From NCBI RefSeq assembly GCF_021216655.1, contig NZ_CP080437.1:1-64000 (forward strand): a stretch of 64,000 nucleotides of DNA, given 5' to 3'. Shown here one piece after another: positions 57,042 through 64,000 of the stretch (positions are counted from its first letter, which is position 1; the number at the start of each line of letters is the position of its first letter). The translations under genes were made by a program, and so were the position numbers. Origin of the DNA: Clavibacter michiganensis (lineage in GTDB: Bacteria; Actinomycetota; Actinomycetes; Actinomycetales; Microbacteriaceae). The notes beneath the pieces were generated by a model. That model did not search any database, was not told the origin of the DNA, and was given only the letters and a program-made list of their open reading frames with translations.

Positions 57042-57490
57042 CCGACGTCTCGACGGGCCCGCGGAAGAGGCGGACGGGGCTCGGGCTGTCCTCGGCGGGA
57101 GCATGGTGGTGCGTCGGCGTCGCGCTCCTGTTCTACGAGGTCATCTTCATCTCCCAGGCGTTGTCGCCGACCGAGGACGAGAGGGACGCTGCCGTCGTCG
57201 TCGCCGTCGCCGTGGGCATCGCGGTGATCGCGGCGTTCTCGTGCTGCGTGCTGTGCCTCCGCCATTTCGGCGTCGTGAGGTCCGCGTGGGCGTTCCCCGT
57301 GCTGGTCGTCGCGGGCGCCATCGTCGCCGCAGCCCAGTTCCCGCTCTCGGCAGGCCCGTACGGCTACTGGGTGTCCGAGCAGCCGCGACCGCTGGTCCTC
57401 TTCGTGTTGTCGGGGCCCGCTCTGCCGGCCGCCGCGATCCTGCTCCTCATCCACGTCGTCCTGGGCGTGCGTGGGCGGCACGTGGGGTGA
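57038..57490 (+). CDS. Small four-helix membrane protein
   Basis: A 150-residue protein with a short basic N-terminus and four hydrophobic segments (about 20-40, 52-75, 82-100, 120-143). I do not recognise a family. ATG 57038 overlaps the acyltransferase stop as ATGA and has GGGAGGAG upstream, so it is co-translated and may assist that protein. A strong terminator follows. Confidence 0.75.
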   Translation: MTDVSTGPRKRRTGLGLSSAGAWWCVGVALLFYEVIFISQALSPTEDERDAAVVVAVAVGIAVIAAFSCCVLCLRHFGVVRSAWAFPVLVVAGAIVAAAQFPLSAGPYGYWVSEQPRPLVLFVLSGPALPAAAILLLIHVVLGVRGRHVG

Positions 57491-57516
57491 CGCCGTCCGT
57501 GGATCGCACGGCGTAC

Positions 57517-57560
57517 GCACGACGAAGGGCCGCTCCCGGAGGAGCGGCCCTTCGTCGTGC
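57517..57560. terminator. Long perfect hairpin terminator
   Basis: A 20-bp perfect stem with a CGGA loop lies 27 bases after the plus-strand gene and 38 bases beyond the 3' end of the minus-strand tRNA-Pro, so it can serve both. Confidence 0.9.
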
Positions 57561-57597
57561 TGCCGGTCGTGCTGTGCCTCCCGGAGGAGGCGGTGTG

Positions 57598-57671
<74 letters not shown>

Positions 57672-57734
57672 ATGGCCCGAGGGCCGGGATCTACGATACC
57701 CGATGTTCACGGGTCCGGAGTACGCCGCGGGCGG

Positions 57735-58679
57735 TCAGACCGCGGTGAGCGTGAGCAGCGTCGCCTCGGGGAAGCAGGCGAAGCGCACGGGTGCGTAGAT
57801 CGACGTGCCGAGGCCCGCGCTCACGTTGAGGAACGACGCCCGGTCGGCGTGCGGCCAGACGCTGAGGCCCTTCACCTGGCGGCGCGGGATGTCGCAGTTG
57901 GTGACGAGCGCGCCGTAGCCGGGCACGCAGACCTGGCCGCCGTGCGTGTGCCCGGCGAAGATCATGCGGGCGCCGTTGGTGACGAACGAGTCGAGCACCC
58001 GGCGATAGGGCGCGTGCGCGACGCCGATCGAGACGACCGGCGCATCCGAGGCGCCCTGGTAGGCCTCCCCGTCCTCGCGCAGCGCGTCGAGAGCTCCGGG
58101 GAGCGCCTCGAGGTGGTCGAAGTCGCGGTGCGGGTCGTCCACGCCGAAGAACTCGAGCAGCGTGCCGTTGACCTCGATCGCGCCGGCCGCGTTGTTGAGG
58201 TCGACCCAGCCGAGCGACGCGTAGAGCCGCTCGAGGCGGGGGAGGTCGAGGTCGGCGGGCCGCTGCGTGGCGTGCGTGTTGGCGGTGAAGTACTTGAACG
58301 GGTTCTTCATCATCGGCCCGTAGTAGTCGTTCGAGCCGTGCACGAAGACACCGGGGATCCCGCGGAAGGCCTCGAGCGTCTCCTCGACCGCGACGATGCC
58401 CTGCTCGTGGCCCGTGTTGTCGCCTGTGTCGACGACGAGGTCGGGCTTCAGCTCCGCGAGCTCGCGCACCCACCGCTGCTTCTTGTGCTGCCACGGCGCC
58501 ATGTGCATGTCCGACAGGTGGAGCACCCGGATGGGGTCCGCGCCGACGGGCAGCACCGGAACCGTGACCTCGCGCAGGGTGAACCGGCGTCGCTCGTAGA
58601 AGGACGCGTACGCGAAGACCGCGGCGCCCGCAGCGGCGACCCCGCCGACGGTGCGCGTGATCGTGCCGACGACGCTCAT
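57735..58679 (-). CDS. Metallophosphoesterase, membrane-anchored
   Basis: A 314-residue calcineurin-like phosphoesterase. An N-terminal hydrophobic segment (about 8-27) anchors it. Metal-binding motifs are [27 protein letters not shown] and [10 protein letters not shown], the full set for a two-metal site. ATG 58679 overlaps the PBP stop by one base (TGATG), so the two are co-translated. A PBP followed by this type of phosphatase is also found in mycobacteria (ponA2 region; recollection). The substrate is unknown. Confidence 0.92.
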   Translation of the reverse strand: MSVVGTITRTVGGVAAAGAAVFAYASFYERRRFTLREVTVPVLPVGADPIRVLHLSDMHMAPWQHKKQRWVRELAELKPDLVVDTGDNTGHEQGIVAVEETLEAFRGIPGVFVHGSNDYYGPMMKNPFKYFTANTHATQRPADLDLPRLERLYASLGWVDLNNAAGAIEVNGTLLEFFGVDDPHRDFDHLEALPGALDALREDGEAYQGASDAPVVSIGVAHAPYRRVLDSFVTNGARMIFAGHTHGGQVCVPGYGALVTNCDIPRRQVKGLSVWPHADRASFLNVSAGLGTSIYAPVRFACFPEATLLTLTAV

Positions 58680-61219
58680 CAGCTGCGTCCGATGTACAGC
58701 GTCACGGGACCGCTGCTCTGTTGACCGGCGGCGGGATCCGTGCGGGTCGCCTTCCCGATCTGCGAGTTGTCCTGCACCTGCTCCTGCGCCATGGTGACGT
58801 CGAAGCCGGCCGAGCGGAGCGTCTGGCGGGCGCCCGTCATGTCCTGGCCCTGCACGTTGGGCACGGTGCCCGGGGTGCCCTGCTGCTGGCTCTGGTCGGG
58901 CCCGCTGCTGATGAACACCGTGACAGTGGATCCGCGGGCGGCGTTGGCGCCGGCGCCCGGGTCGGATCCGGCGACCTGCCCGGCGGGAACGTTCGCGGAG
59001 GACCGCGCGCCGCCCTGGGCGAAGGTCAGGCCCGCGCCCTCGATGGCCGACTGGGCGTCGGCGGGCGACATGCCCGACACGTCCGGCACCTGGACCGTCG
59101 GCGTGCGCGTGAGGTCCGCTGCCGGGCCGGGGAACGCCGACCCCTTGTAGACCGCGTTGACCGCCTGCATGAACGGCTTCCAGACGGCGAAGCGCGCGGT
59201 GGACATCAGCTGCCCGCTCGGGAGCTTGGTGATGCGCTGCTGGATCTGCTGGCCCGAGGCGCTGCCGACCCAGATGGCCGTCGTGACCTCGGTGCTGGAT
59301 CCCAAGAACCAGGTGTCCTTCGCCTTGTCCGTGGTACCTGTCTTGCCGATGAGGGGCGTGCCGTCGTTCGTGTTGGCTGCGGCACCAGTGGCGCCCATGA
59401 CGCCCGCGAGCGCGTAGGCGGCGGTGTGCGCGACGTCCTGGCTGACGGTCTCGCGGCAGTTCGCCGACGGGGGCGCGATCTCGGTGTCGTCCGGGAGGAC
59501 CACCTTGTCGATCATGATCGAGTCGCACGTCGTGCCGTTGTTGGCGACGGTCGCGTAGGCCTGGGCCATCGTGAGAGGGGCGATGTTGTTGCCGCCCGAG
59601 CCGATGATGTCGGACACGTAGTTGGAGAGCGGCTTGCCAGGCACAGCCTGGTGGATGCCGATGTCCTTGGCGGTCTGGCCGATGCCGCACATGTCGAGCT
59701 CGCTCGCCATGGCCATGAAGGCCGTGTTCGTGGAGTTCGCCGTGCCGGACATGACCGTGCGGTTCGGGCCCGGGGCCGCCCCGTCGTTGGTGACCTTGAG
59801 GACGTCGGAGCCGAGGTTGCCTCCGGTGCAGGAGTCCTGGAAGTCGCGTCCGCTCCAGGTGCCCTTCGAGGAGTTGACGACCTCGTTCACCGAGTGCCCT
59901 TCCTTCAGCCATTCGAGCAGGGTGACGAGCTTGTACGTCGACCCCACCTGGAAGCCGCCGGAGCCGCCGTAGTTCTGGTCGGTGTTGTAGTTCACGCTCG
60001 TGACGCCGCGCTGGTCGCCGTTGCCGTAGTCGGTGTTCTGCACCATCGCGATCACGCGGCCGGTCTTCGCCTCGACGCTGGTCATCGCGGATCCGACGTT
60101 GATGCTGTTCATCGTGGTGGGGATCTGCTTGCGCATGTCGTCCGTGGCCTTGGCCTGCAGGTCGAGGTTGAGCGTCGTGTAGATCTTGTAGCCGTTGCGG
60201 TTGAGGTTCCGGCGGGCCTCGTCGGGGTTCGCGCCGAACTCCTTCGAGTTCTCGACCGTGTACTTCACCGCGTCGCAGAAGTAGGCGGCGCTCGCGGGCT
60301 GTGCCGCGTTGCAGCCGCTCACCGAGGGCGTGATCGCCGGCGTGACGGCGGTGGCGATCGCCTCGTCGTGCTGCTCCTGCGTGATGCTGTGGTGCTTGAG
60401 CATGTTGTCGATGAGGACGTCGCGGCGCTCCTGGTTGGCCTTGATGTTGCCGGGCTCGTCGATCCGCAGGGCGGTGGGGTAGTTGACCGTGGCGACGAGG
60501 CTCGCGGCCTGGGCGATGCTGAGGTCCTTCGCGTCCACGCCGTAGTAGTACTTCGCGGCCGACTGGATGCCGTAGACGCTGCCGCCGTAGTTCGCGATGT
60601 TGAGGTAGCCGAGCAGGATGTCGTTCTTCGAGAACTTCTTCTCCAGGCCGATCGCGAGCCGCATCTCCTTGAGCTTGCGGGCGGTCGACTCCTGCGTCGC
60701 CTCCGCGTACGCCTTCTTGCCGGCGTCCGGATCCGTCTCGGCGAGCGTCTCCGCCTTCTGCACGAGCACGTTCTTCACGTACTGCATGGTGATGGTGCTC
60801 GCGCCCGACTCGACGCCGCCGCCGATGACGTTCTGGGCGAGCGCGCGGAACGTGGACTGCACGTCGACGCCGCCGTGCTCGTAGAAGCGGGGATCCTCCG
60901 TGTCGACGGCCGCGGCCTTCGCGTTGTCGGAGACCTCGTCCCAGCTCACCTCCTGGCGGTTCTGCGCGTAGAACTCGGCGAACTTGACCGGCTGGCCGCC
61001 CTGCGTGGCGTACAGCTCGGTCTTCTGGGCGAGGTTGTCGATCTGCAGGTAGTCCGGCAGGTCCTCGAAGAGGCCGATCGTGTTGTTGGCCGCGAGGCTC
61101 GTGACGGCGATGGCCGGGGTGACCATCGCCGCGACCAGCACGCCGGCCACGGCGCTCATGCCGAGGACGCCCGTGAGCGCGGCGGCGACGCGGCCGGGCG
61201 TGTTCTTGGAAGCAGACAT
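58679..61219 (-). CDS. Class A penicillin-binding protein with two PASTA domains
   Basis: An 846-residue bifunctional peptidoglycan synthase. It has an N-terminal anchor (about 10-37) and a GT51 domain with DTEDPRFYEHGG and ESGASTITMQYVKNVL. A transpeptidase domain follows with GSTYK (Ser427), STN and GKTGTTDKAKDTW. Two PASTA repeats follow (from about 705, VPDVSGMSPADAQSAIEGAG and VPNVQGQDMTGARQTLRSAG). ATG 61219 is seven bases after TACTCT, so leaderless; an in-frame extension upstream is not supported. It is paralogous to the PBP at 53381 and probably the PonA2 equivalent. Confidence 0.96.
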   Translation of the reverse strand: MSASKNTPGRVAAALTGVLGMSAVAGVLVAAMVTPAIAVTSLAANNTIGLFEDLPDYLQIDNLAQKTELYATQGGQPVKFAEFYAQNRQEVSWDEVSDNAKAAAVDTEDPRFYEHGGVDVQSTFRALAQNVIGGGVESGASTITMQYVKNVLVQKAETLAETDPDAGKKAYAEATQESTARKLKEMRLAIGLEKKFSKNDILLGYLNIANYGGSVYGIQSAAKYYYGVDAKDLSIAQAASLVATVNYPTALRIDEPGNIKANQERRDVLIDNMLKHHSITQEQHDEAIATAVTPAITPSVSGCNAAQPASAAYFCDAVKYTVENSKEFGANPDEARRNLNRNGYKIYTTLNLDLQAKATDDMRKQIPTTMNSINVGSAMTSVEAKTGRVIAMVQNTDYGNGDQRGVTSVNYNTDQNYGGSGGFQVGSTYKLVTLLEWLKEGHSVNEVVNSSKGTWSGRDFQDSCTGGNLGSDVLKVTNDGAAPGPNRTVMSGTANSTNTAFMAMASELDMCGIGQTAKDIGIHQAVPGKPLSNYVSDIIGSGGNNIAPLTMAQAYATVANNGTTCDSIMIDKVVLPDDTEIAPPSANCRETVSQDVAHTAAYALAGVMGATGAAANTNDGTPLIGKTGTTDKAKDTWFLGSSTEVTTAIWVGSASGQQIQQRITKLPSGQLMSTARFAVWKPFMQAVNAVYKGSAFPGPAADLTRTPTVQVPDVSGMSPADAQSAIEGAGLTFAQGGARSSANVPAGQVAGSDPGAGANAARGSTVTVFISSGPDQSQQQGTPGTVPNVQGQDMTGARQTLRSAGFDVTMAQEQVQDNSQIGKATRTDPAAGQQSSGPVTLYIGRS

Positions 61220-61324
61220 AGACTCCAGAGTACGGGAAGGGTGTATGGGAACCCGTGAGACCTGTGCGCCGGCCGCCCGCGCCCGTCCCGTCATGCACCC
61301 CGACCCGACCGGCAAGGAGCCGAG

Positions 61325-61507
61325 ATGACCGCAACGCCCGCGCAGTGGGAGTACCTCACCACGCCGCTGATGATCCACAACACCGCCGCCATCCTCAACA
61401 CCTGGGGATCCCAGGGCTGGGAGCTCGTGCAGGTCGTCACCGGCCCCGAAGGTGGGCTCGTCGCGTACATGAAGCGCCCGGTCGCCGGCGCGGAGCACGG
61501 CGCCTGA
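61325..61507 (+). CDS. DUF4177-like small protein
   Basis: A 60-residue cytoplasmic protein. QWEYLTTPLMIHNTAAILNT and WGSQGWELVQVVTG match the short actinobacterial proteins found next to RidA genes (Rv3678A-like; recollection), of unknown function. ATG 61325 follows AAGGAG. Its stop overlaps the RidA start by one base (TGATG). It is divergent from the PASTA PBP. Confidence 0.88.
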   Translation: MTATPAQWEYLTTPLMIHNTAAILNTWGSQGWELVQVVTGPEGGLVAYMKRPVAGAEHGA

Positions 61508-61971
61508 TGGGCGCGATCTCCGATCGGCTGGCCGAGCTCGGCATCGAGCTGCCCGCGGTCGCGGCGCCCGTCGCCGCCTACGTCCCCGCCGTCGTGCACG
61601 GCGGCCTCGTCTACACGAGCGGCCAGCTGCCCTTCGTCGACGGTGCGCTCGCCGCGACCGGCAAGGTCGGCGCCGAGGTGTCGGCCGAGGACGCCAAGGC
61701 GCACGCCCGCACCTGCGCTCTGAACGGGCTCGCGGCCGCGGCGGATGCGGCCGGCGGCGTGGACCGCATCGCGCGCGTGATCAAGGTCACGGGCTTCGTC
61801 GCCTCGGCCGAGGGCTTCACCGGGCAGCCCGGCGTCATCAACGGCGCGAGCGAGGTGCTGGGGGAGATCCTCGGCGACGCGGGGATCCACGCGCGCTCCG
61901 CCGTGGGCGTCGCGGAGCTGCCGCTCGGCTCGCCCGTCGAGGTCGAGCTCGTGGTGGCGCTCGTCGAGTAG
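61507..61971 (+). CDS. RidA family protein
   Basis: A 154-residue YjgF/RidA-fold protein. It has VHGGLVYTSGQLPFVDG near residue 37, the middle NGLAAAADAAGGVDRIARVI block and the C-terminal ARSAVGVAELPLGSPVEVEL. The Arg that binds the substrate carboxylate in RidA corresponds to the R of ARSAVGV. Members remove reactive imines/enamines. ATG 61507 overlaps the DUF4177-like stop, so the two are coupled. Confidence 0.93.
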   Translation: MGAISDRLAELGIELPAVAAPVAAYVPAVVHGGLVYTSGQLPFVDGALAATGKVGAEVSAEDAKAHARTCALNGLAAAADAAGGVDRIARVIKVTGFVASAEGFTGQPGVINGASEVLGEILGDAGIHARSAVGVAELPLGSPVEVELVVALVE

Positions 61972-61996
61972 TCGTCGTCCGCCGCGGCGGACATGG

Positions 61997-62029
61997 GGAG
62001 GGCCGGGTGCGCATCGCACCCGGCCCTCC
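61997..62029. terminator. Bidirectional terminator between ridA-type gene and acs
   Basis: A 15-bp perfect stem (GGAGGGCCGGGTGCG and complement) with a CAT loop, placed between convergent genes. Confidence 0.88.
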
Positions 62030-62052
62030 TCTCGTCCCGGCGTGACGTCGGA

Positions 62053-64000
<1,948 letters not shown>

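Overview
The window is a high-GC (roughly 70 % by eye) chromosomal segment from an actinobacterium. It shows heavy GTG start use, GTGA/ATGA gene overlaps, many leaderless genes with a TANNNT box 6-7 bases before the start codon, LPxTG-type surface proteins and an actinobacterial-type SOS box. Together these fit Microbacteriaceae, and the gene set resembles Clavibacter. The genus is my recollection of similar proteins, not something the sequence proves. I see no insertion sequence, prophage, CRISPR array or replication origin.

Layout. 0-9 kb: the tail of a LacI-family regulator, then an L-arabinose operon araB-araD-araA-chvE-gguA-gguB (kinase, epimerase, isomerase, sugar ABC transporter). It has a clear promoter and LacI-type operator in front and a strong terminator behind. 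9-13 kb: xylose isomerase (minus strand), a GH1 beta-glucosidase, a GNAT acetyltransferase and a MarR regulator. 13-20 kb: assorted genes, namely a divergent LysR/class V aminotransferase pair, a Bcr/CflA-type MFS pump, an acyltransferase-like membrane protein, an APH(6)-like kinase and a PH-like membrane protein. 20-24 kb: tRNA-Ser(GGA), a large AAA/LuxR regulator and an NAD(P)H-binding protein. 24.2-27.8 kb: the small SRP RNA and the pta-ackA acetate pathway.

28-35.3 kb: a 1,685-residue secreted cell-wall protein with six Ig-like repeats, an Asp-rich octapeptide tract of about 50 units and an LPVTG anchor. It is followed by a translationally coupled DUF5819-HTTM pair that recalls the SdpA/SdpB toxin-maturation proteins of Bacillus. 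35.3-41 kb: dnaX-recR and lysC-asd. 41-45 kb: mqo, an SOS-box-preceded radical SAM gene (Rv2578c family), a LuxR-type regulator and thymidine kinase. 45.5-52.2 kb: a cell-surface locus of Wzz/BY-kinase, a membrane-anchored unknown, a DUF4012 protein, two small LPxTG proteins and VanZ. 52-64 kb: a luciferase-like monooxygenase, two paralogous class A penicillin-binding proteins flanking an acyltransferase and tRNA-Pro(CGG), a metallophosphoesterase, a DUF4177-like protein, a RidA protein and acetyl-CoA synthetase (start outside the window).

Together the genes describe a plant-sugar user: arabinose, xylose and beta-glucosides feed central metabolism, overflow acetate is handled by pta-ackA and recovered by acs, and much coding capacity goes into the cell wall and surface. 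The most unusual items are the Asp-rich repeat protein with its SdpAB-like neighbours, the DUF4012/LPxTG polysaccharide locus, and the SOS box in front of the radical SAM gene.
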